From: CBDFGN01 sp965247065
GTDB lineage: Bacteria > Bacteroidota > Bacteroidia > Cytophagales > Cyclobacteriaceae
DNA length: 64,000 nucleotides
Assembly: GCA_965247065.1 (NCBI GenBank)
Contig: CBDFGN010000006.1
Coordinates: 2,232,001-2,296,000, forward strand
Direction of reading: 5' to 3'
Under the pieces are notes generated by a model. That model was not told where the DNA came from and ran no database searches. It saw only the letters and a program-made list of their open reading frames with translations. The translations under genes and the position numbers were made by a program. Below are positions 45,801 through 54,960 of this stretch, piece after piece (position 1 is the stretch's first letter; every line of letters starts with the position of its first letter).

Positions 45801-46367
45801 TCATGCGGTATAGTAAGGTCGAATCATCAGGTAGACCAAAACCCCAGTTACGGATACGTACAACCAGACTGGGTAGGCATACTTTACGACTTTAAGATGA
45901 CCCTCGAAATTTTCGGTTAGGGCATGGAACAAGGCAACCAGCACCAGGGGGACCACCACAAACGCCAGTCCAATATGACTTAACAAAAGGAAAAGATATG
46001 TAGCTCTCTTAAATCCAAGGATCGCCTGTTCCTCGATATCCAGGATTCCGTCATGATTTGCATCCCCAAAAATGGCAGAAGGCACAGAGGCATGATAGGT
46101 GAGGTATGATATCAAAAAAAGAACCCCCAAAAAGAAGGCCGCAAGCATCGTAAACCGGTGCCGTTGAGGGTGATTATTTCGTATAAAGACCAATCCAAGC
46201 AGCAGCAAAGAAGCGGTCAACGAATTGAGTATTGCGTTAATGTGAGGAAGATAATAGTGCCACTGGCTTACCTCACCGATTTTCTGGGGACCGAATAAAA
46301 AATATGCCACAATTCCGGGAACCAGAATGGAAGCAATGATAATGAGCCAATAGGATCTCACCTTCAT
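45801..46367 (-). CDS. DUF420 family membrane protein (oxidase assembly)
   Basis: A 188-residue membrane protein of the DUF420 family with about five hydrophobic segments. Conserved features include LPHINAILNSLTASLLLLG, RHRFTMLAAFFLGVLFLISYLTYH and YLFLLLSHIGLAFVVVPLVL, with His residues placed in membrane segments. An insert with DANHDGILDIEE resembles a calcium-binding loop. DUF420 proteins are linked to heme-copper oxidase assembly in Bacilli (CtaM). It follows SCO with 3 bases between and belongs to the long minus-strand operon. Confidence 0.88.
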   Translation of the reverse strand: MKVRSYWLIIIASILVPGIVAYFLFGPQKIGEVSQWHYYLPHINAILNSLTASLLLLGLVFIRNNHPQRHRFTMLAAFFLGVLFLISYLTYHASVPSAIFGDANHDGILDIEEQAILGFKRATYLFLLLSHIGLAFVVVPLVLVALFHALTENFEGHLKVVKYAYPVWLYVSVTGVLVYLMIRPYYTA

Positions 46368-46370
46368 TAA

Positions 46371-47000
46371 CTAGCGATTATAATCCAAGGCTAGAATTTG
46401 TATCTCGGTTATAAGCCTGTCTACTTCCTGGTCTGAATTTGGGTCATAGTAACCTCTAATCCTTTTTTTCCCATCCATGACCACAAGATCAGCCTCTCCG
46501 TGCATGAATCCATCTGCTTCAGTATCGATGACGAGTCCGCAATGCGCCAGGTCCAAAACCGTAGCAAGGTCCCCGGTTACAAAAATCCACTGCATGGGAT
46601 CAGGCCGAAAGCTCATCTGATATCTGTGCATTGTAAGAGTGTCGCCCGGCTCCAAGGAAATTGACAGAAACTGAATCAAGGGATGGTCGAGGAAATGATT
46701 GTAGACCCTCGCCTGCTGATCCATCGCCCGCTGACAACCTGAAAGGCACTCGGGATGAAAGAAATTAACCACCGATATTTTGTTGTCAAAGACGTCGCTG
46801 TTAATAGCTCCACCGAGCCGATCGGTGAGATGAAAATTGGGCATGCGCTCTTTGCTGCAATCTAACCTCTGAGGAAGATCCTTCTGGTAAAACACCGGTA
46901 TTTCTCGAAACTGGTTCTCTCCAAAAATCCTCAGGAACAAGAAGGCCAAGACTGGTATCGCCAGTAATGAAAACAAGAAAAACGCAGACCTCAACGACAT
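46371..47000 (-). CDS. SCO1/SenC family copper-handling protein
   Basis: A 209-residue membrane-anchored thioredoxin-like protein. A start at ATG 47000 gives MSLRSAFFLFSLLAIPVLAFLFL, a signal anchor, although a GTG at 47051 also opens the frame. The copper ligand pair is in FFHPECLSGCQRAMD (CxxxC) and the His is in FMHGEADLVVMDG. SCO proteins deliver copper to the CuA centre of cytochrome oxidase subunit II. In this copy the residue before the first Cys is Glu. The gene lies between subunit IV and DUF420, as expected. Confidence 0.85.
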   Translation of the reverse strand: MSLRSAFFLFSLLAIPVLAFLFLRIFGENQFREIPVFYQKDLPQRLDCSKERMPNFHLTDRLGGAINSDVFDNKISVVNFFHPECLSGCQRAMDQQARVYNHFLDHPLIQFLSISLEPGDTLTMHRYQMSFRPDPMQWIFVTGDLATVLDLAHCGLVIDTEADGFMHGEADLVVMDGKKRIRGYYDPNSDQEVDRLITEIQILALDYNR

Positions 47001-47054
47001 ATAAAAAAAATCAGGCCACCAAAGCAACCCGATTCCAGCAATGTAGGTCACCCA

Positions 47055-47372
47055 CTATATTAGTTGGAGCATGGCGTTACCCTCAACTAAAAGAGCAATT
47101 ATCAACCAGACTACAAATAGCATGGGTATGAGAATGGACCAAATGAGCACCTTAACCTCATGACCAAGATGCATGAACTCGGAAACAATGTAGTACGCTT
47201 TGACTATGGTAAGTGCAACGAAAAGAAACGTTCTAAGAGGTGATGACTCCATGGTGAAAGCTATGACGAACTCGAAACCGGTTACAATTCCCAGAATAAT
47301 AGCCACCCTAACGAGATTGTTGACTTTCCGCTTGTCAACTGGCTGGACGACAACCTTTGATGTTTCTTCCAT
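47055..47372 (-). CDS. Cytochrome c oxidase subunit IV family protein
   Basis: A 105-residue membrane protein. ATG 47372 gives MEETSKVVVQPVDKRK, then three hydrophobic segments (VRVAIILGIVTGFEFVIAF, TFLFVALTIVKAYYIVSEFMHLG and VLIWSILIPMLFVVWLIIALLV). The FMHLG and IVKAYYIV residues match the prokaryotic subunit IV (COX4_pro, CyoD-like) pattern. It overlaps upstream codons of the subunit III gene only if the longer frame (47423) is used. The role is to stabilise the core oxidase. Confidence 0.85.
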   Translation of the reverse strand: MEETSKVVVQPVDKRKVNNLVRVAIILGIVTGFEFVIAFTMESSPLRTFLFVALTIVKAYYIVSEFMHLGHEVKVLIWSILIPMLFVVWLIIALLVEGNAMLQLI

Positions 47373-47382
47373 TGCAATGTGC

Positions 47383-48147
47383 TTAAACCAAGTAAAAGAA
47401 GGTGAATACAAAGACCCACACAAGGTCTACAAAGTGCCAGTACAATCCTACTTTCTCCACCGTTTCATAATGACCGCGACGTTCGTAGGATCCTACTACA
47501 GTGTTGTAAAATATTATGAAATTTATCACCACGCCACTGAAGACATGGGTTCCATGAAATCCAGTGATAAAGAAAAATAGATCAGCAAAGGCAGGAGGGC
47601 CATACTGATTGATGTGAAGATTGGCCCCAAAAACAGCCTCCTCAACCCATTGGCCGCCCACGAAAAAAGAAGCCATCGAGCCGGCTTCATCGCCAGAAAT
47701 AAAATGTGACCATTCCCAAGCCTGGCAGGACAAAAACGCGATACCGCCCAAAAGTGTCCAGAGCATCCATTTTTCAACTCCTTTACGGTCCATGCGGGCA
47801 CCTGCTTCCACAGCCAGCACCATGGTCACGCTGCTGAGGATCAAAATGAACGTCATGATGCCAACAAAGACTAGTGGGGCACTCAGTCCGTGAAGGAACG
47901 GTAAGGCTTGAAATACTTTTTCAGGAATTGGCCAGTATTCCTGCGAGAAGATAAAATCCGCGACTTCCCCTTCAAACGCCTGATGACTATAACGAATCAG
48001 ACCGTAAGTTATGAGCAGCGCCGAAAACGTGAACGCGTCGGAAAGAAGGAAGAACCACATCATCAACTTACCGTAGGATGCGTTCAGGGGAGCTGCTCCT
48101 CCTTCCCAAGTTGGTTTATTGGATACTAGCGTAGCAGGTGCGGACAT
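47383..48147 (-). CDS. Cytochrome c oxidase subunit III
   Basis: A 254-residue subunit with seven or so hydrophobic segments. ATG 48147 gives MSAPATLVSNKPTWEGG. The body has WFFLLSDAFTFSALLITYGLIRYSH, the GGIAFLSCQAWEWSHFI segment and ITGFHGTHVFSGVVINFIIF, ending in WHFVDLVWVFVFTFFYLV; these are conserved subunit III blocks (FHG/HV and the final WHFVD). It follows another, shorter subunit III gene, an arrangement common in Bacteroidota. It is the sixth cox/cta gene of the operon. Confidence 0.9.
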   Translation of the reverse strand: MSAPATLVSNKPTWEGGAAPLNASYGKLMMWFFLLSDAFTFSALLITYGLIRYSHQAFEGEVADFIFSQEYWPIPEKVFQALPFLHGLSAPLVFVGIMTFILILSSVTMVLAVEAGARMDRKGVEKWMLWTLLGGIAFLSCQAWEWSHFISGDEAGSMASFFVGGQWVEEAVFGANLHINQYGPPAFADLFFFITGFHGTHVFSGVVINFIIFYNTVVGSYERRGHYETVEKVGLYWHFVDLVWVFVFTFFYLV

Positions 48148-48161
48148 GAAATCAGCGGGTT

Positions 48162-48728
48162 TTAATGGTTTAAAAGTAAAAATATAAATAAATAAAGCCA
48201 AAGCCCTCCAAGAAAATGCCAGTAGGTGGTCCCCATCTCCAGCATGGTGATTCTCCTGGAATGAATACGGTAACGATAGGCCCCAACTAAAGCAAAAATC
48301 AAGAACACCAAACCGCTAATCAGGTGTACTCCATGCATGCCTGTAAGAACATAGATAAATGACCCGGCCGGGTTTCCGACAAAGAAAACTTCCTGCGCTA
48401 TCAAGTCGGTCCAGGAAATATACTGTCCAAGCAGGAACGCCGTTCCCAAACCGAAGGTGAACCATAATCCGGTTTTCAGTTGCTCCAGATTGTCTTTTCG
48501 GGCCGAAACCAGGGACCAGTGCATGGTACCTGAGCTAATAAGGAGTAATAACGTATTGGGCCACATTGAAACGGGTAAATTCAATTCCAGCCAATTACCA
48601 TCCGACATCTTGACCAGGTAAGCACTAGTAAAAGCAGCAAACATCATTACAATTGATGCCATCAAGAGCCATAGCGCAAACTTTAGTGGATGCATGGAAT
48701 AGGGCCGATGAGGATATGAAGTATTCAC
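48162..48728 (-). CDS. Cytochrome c oxidase subunit III-like protein
   Basis: A 188-residue protein with five hydrophobic segments and the subunit III hallmark TGMHGVHLISGLVFLIFALVG, followed by TTYWHFLGGLWLYLFIFLL. It lacks the first two helices of the long version, as in short subunit III proteins. The frame opens at GTG 48728; ATG 48695 (MHPLKFALWLLMA) is an alternative. It lies directly downstream of ctaB (11 bases) and upstream of the long subunit III, so the operon holds a tandem pair. Confidence 0.88.
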   Translation of the reverse strand: MNTSYPHRPYSMHPLKFALWLLMASIVMMFAAFTSAYLVKMSDGNWLELNLPVSMWPNTLLLLISSGTMHWSLVSARKDNLEQLKTGLWFTFGLGTAFLLGQYISWTDLIAQEVFFVGNPAGSFIYVLTGMHGVHLISGLVFLIFALVGAYRYRIHSRRITMLEMGTTYWHFLGGLWLYLFIFLLLNH

Positions 48729-48739
48729 TAGATTCTATT

Positions 48740-49639
48740 TTAGCGCATGTCCAAAAGAAACGATATCTGAACGATAGGCAGATAAAGAAACGAGCTGTAC
48801 ATTATCTTGAGAGCCGACTTCCGAGAGCCATCCTTCATCAGAAGAAAGGTTTGGCTCAGAAACAGAACCCCGCAAATAGTTGCGATAAGTGCCGAATTGA
48901 TTCCAGTAATTCCCGTCTTTGCAGGCAACAACCCGATTGGCAGCAAGAAGAGAGTATATATCATAATCTGGACCGCCGTGTTCAGATCCTTTTTCCCTCC
49001 AAAGGGCAACAGCTTAAACCCGGCGTTTCGATAATCACGATCCGCAATCCAGGCAATGGCCCAGAAATGAGGGAACTGCCAAATAAACTGGATCCCAAAA
49101 ATGATCATGGCCTCGTAACCCACTGACCCGCTGAATGCTGCCCATCCTAAGAGCGGGGGAAGTCCCCCGGGAAAGGCACCAACCAGGACCGCCAATGGAC
49201 CAACCCTTTTCATGGGCGTGTATACAAAGCTATAAGTAACAAGTGACAAAAGGGACAGCGCTACCGTCAGCCAGTTAGTGTATTGAACGAGCAATAGAGT
49301 TCCTACTACCGTTAGCGCTACACTGAATTTAACGGCCTCCCAAACGCTGATCCTCCCGGTGGGTAAAGGTCTATTCCGGGTCCGTTTCATCAACTTGTCA
49401 AGGTCCTTTTCCAGAATCTGATTGATGGTTATCGAGGCTCCCGAAATAAGAAAACCGCCTATACAGAACATGAGCAGGGTGTTCCAATCTACTCGACCTC
49501 GAGCAGCCAGGTAATACCCAAAAGCCGACGAGAATACCACCAAAGCTGACAGTCTTGGTTTTAGTAACTCGACAAAGGCGGCGACCCTTGCCAGCGACAG
49601 GGTCAAATGCTTGTTCCTATCTAATTTACCTGAAATCAT
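48740..49639 (-). CDS. ctaB: Protoheme IX farnesyltransferase (heme O synthase)
   Basis: A 299-residue UbiA-family enzyme that attaches a farnesyl group to heme B. The first Asp-rich motif is NQILEKDLDKLMKRTRNRPLPTG, the second is in IADRDYRNAGFKLLP, and YSFVYTPMKR and GAFPGGLPPLLGW are typical. Nine hydrophobic segments are seen. The frame extends upstream to 49966 in sequence that belongs to ctaA; ATG 49639 overlaps the ctaA stop by 4 bases and is clearly the real start. Confidence 0.94.
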   Translation of the reverse strand: MISGKLDRNKHLTLSLARVAAFVELLKPRLSALVVFSSAFGYYLAARGRVDWNTLLMFCIGGFLISGASITINQILEKDLDKLMKRTRNRPLPTGRISVWEAVKFSVALTVVGTLLLVQYTNWLTVALSLLSLVTYSFVYTPMKRVGPLAVLVGAFPGGLPPLLGWAAFSGSVGYEAMIIFGIQFIWQFPHFWAIAWIADRDYRNAGFKLLPFGGKKDLNTAVQIMIYTLFLLPIGLLPAKTGITGINSALIATICGVLFLSQTFLLMKDGSRKSALKIMYSSFLYLPIVQISFLLDMR

Positions 49640-50718
49640 ATCGCAGAATACGAGAATTCTTTGGTCGTGGCACTCGAAATATGTGGGTTCATCTGCAAAA
49701 AGATCAAAAACTGCAATCCGAAAATAATTGAGGCTAATAACAAATGGACCGGTTGTAAGAAGGCCGGCACCCCCATGTACGCCATGAAAGCTCCGGTTAC
49801 TATCTCCAGGATCAGTAAGATCAGCATTGATACTCCTAGTGATTTCAAATAAGAAGTCACCGAAGGCCTTTTTAGCAAAAAATAAACCAAGGCTACATTT
49901 AGGGCAAGGACTAGCAATGAAAACGATCGGTGAACCAGAAACGACCAACCCAGGTTGGAAATCCAATCAACCCTTGAGTGTTGTGCGGAGGCCGCGATTG
50001 CGTCAATCCCCTCGCGCACCTGAGTACCCAGTATCGCTTGCACTATGAAGGTTATGAGACACAAAGTTACCAGCATGTTCATCCAGGCACTTGATGTAAT
50101 CTGCGCCCTGATTTGCTCAGGCCTACCGGCCTTGTGGAAGATTACGATTAGCAAGGCTACAATCACCAAAGCCAAAGTCATGTGGAGAGTTACCATACCC
50201 GGAAGTAAATGAGTGGAAACTACCAGTGAGCCTAGCCATCCCTCAAAAGCGACCAGGATTAGCGCCAGCAGGGAAAGTACAAAGATGGACCTGTGTTCTT
50301 TGCGTATTGCAATTGAAGCAACAAACGTGGCCATTACGAACAAACCAATTAATAGCCCTACCAATCTATTTATATATTCGGTCCAAGTCTTAAACTTGTT
50401 GAATTCAGTTTCAGGAGCAAGGCTAGTGTGCTTCACAACCCTTTCCGACAGCCCCGTGAGTCCCACAACATTGAGTATTCCAGATATTCTCTTTCCCTTC
50501 AAAGCCCGCTTTTGACTGTAGATTTCCTTATAATTGGTTGGTAGTTGGCTTTTGTCTACCGGCGGAATCCAACTTCCAAAACATTTGGGCCAGTCCGGAC
50601 AGCCCATCCCTGATCCCGTACTTCGCACAATCCCTCCAACCAGTATCAAAAGGTAGACGGCGATGATTGTTGCAAAACTGAGTCGACTAAATAAAGCAAG
50701 TCTAGCGTTGGGTTTCAT
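49636..50718 (-). CDS. ctaA: Heme A synthase
   Basis: A 360-residue COX15/CtaA-family membrane protein that oxidises heme O to heme A. It starts FATIIAVYLLILVGGIVRSTGSGMGCPDWPKCFGSWIPP, with the Cys pair and the family GG..VRSTGSGMGCPDWP block. Four His residues for heme lie in TEYINRLVG, LHMTLALVI, VHRSFSLLV and QPVHLLLASI, each in a hydrophobic segment. It overlaps coxA by 17 bases and ctaB by 4 bases. Confidence 0.94.
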   Translation of the reverse strand: MKPNARLALFSRLSFATIIAVYLLILVGGIVRSTGSGMGCPDWPKCFGSWIPPVDKSQLPTNYKEIYSQKRALKGKRISGILNVVGLTGLSERVVKHTSLAPETEFNKFKTWTEYINRLVGLLIGLFVMATFVASIAIRKEHRSIFVLSLLALILVAFEGWLGSLVVSTHLLPGMVTLHMTLALVIVALLIVIFHKAGRPEQIRAQITSSAWMNMLVTLCLITFIVQAILGTQVREGIDAIAASAQHSRVDWISNLGWSFLVHRSFSLLVLALNVALVYFLLKRPSVTSYLKSLGVSMLILLILEIVTGAFMAYMGVPAFLQPVHLLLASIIFGLQFLIFLQMNPHISSATTKEFSYSAI

Positions 50719-52597
50719 CTAATTCTAATGCCGTCCCATTGCCATTGGTACTCCCCCTCTCAAGTTTGGCTTGTTCATTCTCGTGATCAAGATTAGATTC
50801 CGGCGTACTGGAAAGGGGTACATTCTGAGGAATGAAATCCTTTTCGGCACCAGGTTTGCTGTAATCGTAGGCCCACCTGTAGACCACCGGAAGTTTTCCG
50901 TGCCAGTTGCCGTGCGGAGGCTTAATATCGGTAGTCCATTCCAACGTATTGGATCCCCAAGGATTGGAGGGGGCTTTTTTACCCCAAAAAATGGCATAGA
51001 TGAAGTTGAAAAGGAAAATAAACTGGGCACCCATCGTAACGATCGCTGCGATGGTAACCACCATGTTCAAGTCGGTGAATCCACCGAAGGCATCAAAATT
51101 TGTAAATGAATAATATCTTCTAGGGAAGCCGGCGATACCTATATAATGCATAGGGAAAAAGACCAGGTAGACACCGACAAATGTGATCCAAAAGTGAACA
51201 TAGCCAAGCTTTGCGTCCATCATTCGGCCAAACATTTTCGGGAACCAGTGATAAACCCCTGCCATCATTCCGAAGAAAGAGGCACTTCCCATCACAATAT
51301 GGAAATGTGCCACTACAAAATAAGTGTCGTGCAACTGAATATCCACTGCAGTATTGCCTAAATACAAGCCGGTTAAACCACCTGAAATGAAGAAGGAAAC
51401 CAGTGCGATAGAAAACATCATAGCGGGAGTGAATCGGATGTTTCCCTGCCAAAGAGTGGTCAGATAATTAAAGACTTTTACAGCCGACGGGATGGCGATG
51501 ATAAGGGTTAAAAACATGAAAATAGAACCTAGAAACGGATTCATTCCGGTTATAAACATGTGATGGGCCCAAACGACAAATGAAAGAACCGAAATCGCAA
51601 GTAAGGACCCTACCATGGCCCGGTATCCGAAAATGGGCTTTCGCGCGTTCGTAGCAATAACCTCTGAAGTAATACCCAAAGCCGGCAACAACACAATGTA
51701 TACCTCGGGATGACCTAAGAACCAAAACAAATGCTGAAATAACAGAGCGCTACCACCTGCATTTGGCAATGCTTCCCCGCCGATGAAAATCTCGGAGAGA
51801 AAAAAACTGGTCCCAAAACTTCTATCAAAAATGAGAAGTAGTGCGGCCGAAAACAAAACCGGGAATGACAACGTACCTATCACCGCTGTTAAGAAGAAGG
51901 CCCATATGGTCAGTGGCAGCCGGGTCATGGACAAACCAACGGTGCGTAAATTAATCACGGTAGTGATATAATTAATAGCGGCCAGGAGTGACGAAATGAT
52001 AAACAAGGCCATTGCTACCAGCCAAAGAGTCATTCCCAAACCCGATCCTGAAACTGCCTGGGGGAGAGCACTTAGAGGTGGGTAAATCACCCAGCCTCCG
52101 GATGCAGGACCAGTTTCGATGAACAGCGAAGTGAACATGACAACCGATGAAAGGAAGAAGAACCAATAAGACAGCATATTCAGGAATGGCGATGCCATGT
52201 CCCGGGCACCACATTGCAGTGGAATTAGCAAGTTGCTGAAAGTTCCACTCAGCCCTGCGGTCAAAACAAAAAATACCATAATGGTGCCGTGCATGGTGAC
52301 CAGCGCCAGGTAAAACTCGGGATCGAGGGTACCCTGGTCCGTGACCCACTGACCCAATATCGGTCTCAGCCATTCCAAATCGATTCCCGGAAAGCCCAAT
52401 TGTAACCGAAATACCAGGGACATTAAGCCCCCCATTAGAGCCCAGAAAATTCCGGTGATCAGGTACTGCTTAGAGATGGTCTTATGATCCTGAGAAAAGA
52501 TGTACTTTTGCACAAAACCTTCCTCATGGTGTTCCATCTTCTCATAATCACCATGGTGAATCTCGCCTTCCCGTGCTTTGATGTCTATAACTTCCAT
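50702..52597 (-). CDS. coxA: Cytochrome c oxidase subunit I
   Basis: A 631-residue subunit with twelve hydrophobic segments that carries heme a, heme a3 and CuB. Ligands are visible: TMHGTIMVF for heme a, LGHPEVYIVLLPALG with the Tyr-His pair, WAHHMFITGM for CuB, and HDTYFVVAHFHIVMGSA for the heme a3/heme a His pair. The E-type H/Y residues of A-family oxidases (YI and PEVY) are present. It starts ATG 52597 and follows coxB by 37 bases. It forms the catalytic core with CoxB and subunit III. Confidence 0.97.
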   Translation of the reverse strand: MEVIDIKAREGEIHHGDYEKMEHHEEGFVQKYIFSQDHKTISKQYLITGIFWALMGGLMSLVFRLQLGFPGIDLEWLRPILGQWVTDQGTLDPEFYLALVTMHGTIMVFFVLTAGLSGTFSNLLIPLQCGARDMASPFLNMLSYWFFFLSSVVMFTSLFIETGPASGGWVIYPPLSALPQAVSGSGLGMTLWLVAMALFIISSLLAAINYITTVINLRTVGLSMTRLPLTIWAFFLTAVIGTLSFPVLFSAALLLIFDRSFGTSFFLSEIFIGGEALPNAGGSALLFQHLFWFLGHPEVYIVLLPALGITSEVIATNARKPIFGYRAMVGSLLAISVLSFVVWAHHMFITGMNPFLGSIFMFLTLIIAIPSAVKVFNYLTTLWQGNIRFTPAMMFSIALVSFFISGGLTGLYLGNTAVDIQLHDTYFVVAHFHIVMGSASFFGMMAGVYHWFPKMFGRMMDAKLGYVHFWITFVGVYLVFFPMHYIGIAGFPRRYYSFTNFDAFGGFTDLNMVVTIAAIVTMGAQFIFLFNFIYAIFWGKKAPSNPWGSNTLEWTTDIKPPHGNWHGKLPVVYRWAYDYSKPGAEKDFIPQNVPLSSTPESNLDHENEQAKLERGSTNGNGTALELDETQR

Positions 52598-52634
52598 TCG
52601 TTAATTGTTTCTAAGCTTTTTGTCAAGCGTATTC

Positions 52635-53663
52635 TTATTCCGCCTTTCCTGTCACCGTAGCCATTTCGACCAGATGAGGTACCTTCTTTAAGTAGTCAGG
52701 GTTTTTAGATATCCATGACTCCTGTTCATTTTTCCATTTATCGTAATCTTCTGGCTCATCAACAACGATGATCTGCCTCATCGCAAAATGGCCTCTACCA
52801 CATACCTCGGCACAGGCCACCTCATAGTTGAAATCAGGATTCTCTAGTTCTGTCCTCATCTCCGCCGTGGACTTGGTGGGCACCATCCAGAATCGAGTCG
52901 GCATGCCCGGAACCGCATCCATCTTCATCCTGAAATGAGGCGCATAGAAACTATGCAGCACATCCCGGGCCCTGATCTTGAATAGCACGGGCTTGCCTTT
53001 GGGAATATGGATTTCCCGTGGAATAAAATCATCGTAGGAGGACCGGTCGCGAAAATCCACCCCAAACTGATTATCAACATCGATCAGACGGTAATCGTAT
53101 TTTCCCAGGGCATTGTCTTTACCTGGATAACGAGCTTTCCAGGCAAATTGGTAGCCCATAACCTCCACAACCTCGGCATCGCTAGGAGCCTTGTCGGTGA
53201 TCTCGCTCCAAACCCGATAGCCCTGGATTATGAGTACGGTCAGGGCAATTGCTGGAACGATTGTCCAAATCAGTTCAAGTTTTGAGTTATCCGGGTAAAA
53301 TCGGGCTTTGCGATCTTCCCGATGCTGATAGCGCCAGCTAAAGCCAAAAAGTAGAACATTGGTTATAAAAAACACTACTCCGGTAATGACAGTCGTAATC
53401 CAAAAGAGTGCATCGGTTTTGGCCCCATGAATCGATGCCAACGGCAAATTATAATCGTCGAAATGTGCGAAGGAATACCAGAAAAACAGACCAAACGATC
53501 CTATCAGGAACAATAACATCAGAAGGCCATTAACCCTGTTGCTCAAGCCTTCACCCTCACGTTTCTTAAGCCTGAGAATCTCAACTAAATTATAAACCCG
53601 GAATACAACCCACAGGATCCCCAGGAATACGATTGTTCCAATTATGATTATTGTGTTGGTCAT
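52635..53663 (-). CDS. coxB: Cytochrome c oxidase subunit II
   Basis: A 342-residue subunit with three hydrophobic N-terminal segments and a C-terminal cupredoxin domain. The CuA ligands are visible: a His in FYAPHFRMKMD, and the CAEVCGRGHFAM loop with two Cys and His. It has no CxxCH motif, so it lacks a fused cytochrome c domain (not a caa3 enzyme). Electrons would then come from the separate c-type cytochromes ActA or ActE. It starts 24 bases after actF and ends 37 bases before coxA. Confidence 0.95.
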   Translation of the reverse strand: MTNTIIIIGTIVFLGILWVVFRVYNLVEILRLKKREGEGLSNRVNGLLMLLFLIGSFGLFFWYSFAHFDDYNLPLASIHGAKTDALFWITTVITGVVFFITNVLLFGFSWRYQHREDRKARFYPDNSKLELIWTIVPAIALTVLIIQGYRVWSEITDKAPSDAEVVEVMGYQFAWKARYPGKDNALGKYDYRLIDVDNQFGVDFRDRSSYDDFIPREIHIPKGKPVLFKIRARDVLHSFYAPHFRMKMDAVPGMPTRFWMVPTKSTAEMRTELENPDFNYEVACAEVCGRGHFAMRQIIVVDEPEDYDKWKNEQESWISKNPDYLKKVPHLVEMATVTGKAE

Positions 53664-53687
53664 ACTCTAAATTAACAAATTAAATCA

Positions 53688-54947
53688 CTATACGTGATGA
53701 TGAACACTCTCCTCTAACATCGGGTGATTCTTGGGCACCAGAGGAGACTTGGCCAGATTGCTAAGGACAACATATAGGAACGCCGCCAGGAATATCATAA
53801 GCATTCCAATTTCCAAAAATCCAAACCCACCATTTTCTTTCAAAGTTCCCGGTGTAACCATAAGGTAAAAATCCAACCAATGTCCAAATGCTACCGCAAT
53901 GCAGGCAATTTTGAGCAAGATAATATGTCTCTTAGAAGCCCGCGTCATCAGCATCAGAAATGGAAAAACGAAATTCAAAAACAAATTAATGTGGAATACT
54001 GGCCAATAGAATCCACTCTTAAGCCTTTCTACATAATATACCGATTCCTCGGGAATGTTTGCGTACTGGATCAGGAGATACTGAGAAACCCAGAGGTAGG
54101 TCCAAAAAATGCTGAATGCGAATACGAATTTCCCTAAATCATGTAGATGATTGGCATTTACCATTTTCAAGTATCCATTTTCCTTTAGGGTGGCTACGAT
54201 CAGGGTAATGAAGGCTAGACCCCCGGCAAACCAGCTAGCGAACACATACCAACCGATCAGGGTACTGAACCAGTGAGTATCAATAGAAAGGATCCAATCC
54301 CAGGCGGCTACCGAGGTAGTAATCGCAAAAATGACTATAAAGATGGTTGAGAGTATCCTCATGTTCCAATAGTGGTTCTCTCCACCCTCCACGTCCTCGG
54401 CCAAAGAGTGCCTTCTGATCAAGCGGAACATCAGGAACCAGATTGCTACAAATGCGATCATCCGGGTGAGGAAGAACGGGGTGTTCAAATATGACCTTTT
54501 ACCGGCAATGATGGAGTCATAATCCTCGCTGGTCGGGTCATAGAGGCTGGAGTGGGTCCAGTGAAATAGGTCGTGCCCCGCAACCAGGAAAACAACCAAC
54601 AACAAGAGCCCGCCAAAAGGCAACCAGTAGCCAAAGGCTTCAGGCACTCTTTTGAAATAGGCTGACCACCCCGCCTGGGCAGCATATTGAACAGCTACAA
54701 AAAACACCCCAATCAAACCAATACCGGTAAAATAAACGCTGTTGATCCAAAGGTTGGCATAAAGTCTTTGGATCCAATGAAACCCGTGGTGACCCCCCTC
54801 TTCGGCGGCACCTTCTTCATGTCCCTGGCCATGTCCTCCAATATCTACTAAAAGGATGCCTAACGCCACGACCGCAATTCCCACCACCAATGTGATCAGC
54901 AGCTTTCGTTTTATTCCTGATGTAAACTCAAATTTTTCTTCGTACAT
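53688..54947 (-). CDS. actF: Alternative Complex III quinone-binding subunit ActF
   Basis: A 419-residue membrane protein with about ten hydrophobic segments. ATG 54947 (MYEEKFEFTSGIKRK) is preferred over TTG 54959. It carries His-rich loops (GHGQGHEEGAAEEGGHHGFHW, an 18-residue segment in part) and conserved GWYVFASWFAGGLAF and GKFVFAFSIFWTYLWVSQY. These match ActF, paralogous to the NrfD-type ActC half. It lies between actE and coxB in the operon; ACIII oxidises menaquinol and passes electrons to cytochrome c or directly to the oxidase. Confidence 0.88.
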   Translation of the reverse strand: MYEEKFEFTSGIKRKLLITLVVGIAVVALGILLVDIGGHGQGHEEGAAEEGGHHGFHWIQRLYANLWINSVYFTGIGLIGVFFVAVQYAAQAGWSAYFKRVPEAFGYWLPFGGLLLLVVFLVAGHDLFHWTHSSLYDPTSEDYDSIIAGKRSYLNTPFFLTRMIAFVAIWFLMFRLIRRHSLAEDVEGGENHYWNMRILSTIFIVIFAITTSVAAWDWILSIDTHWFSTLIGWYVFASWFAGGLAFITLIVATLKENGYLKMVNANHLHDLGKFVFAFSIFWTYLWVSQYLLIQYANIPEESVYYVERLKSGFYWPVFHINLFLNFVFPFLMLMTRASKRHIILLKIACIAVAFGHWLDFYLMVTPGTLKENGGFGFLEIGMLMIFLAAFLYVVLSNLAKSPLVPKNHPMLEESVHHHV

Positions 54948-54960
54948 GGTTTGAACCAAT

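Noticed and set aside
48740..49966. Long 408-residue reading of ctaB
   Set aside because: The first 109 residues overlap ctaA in another frame and look unlike protein; ATG 49639 gives the normal UbiA length and the usual 4-base overlap.
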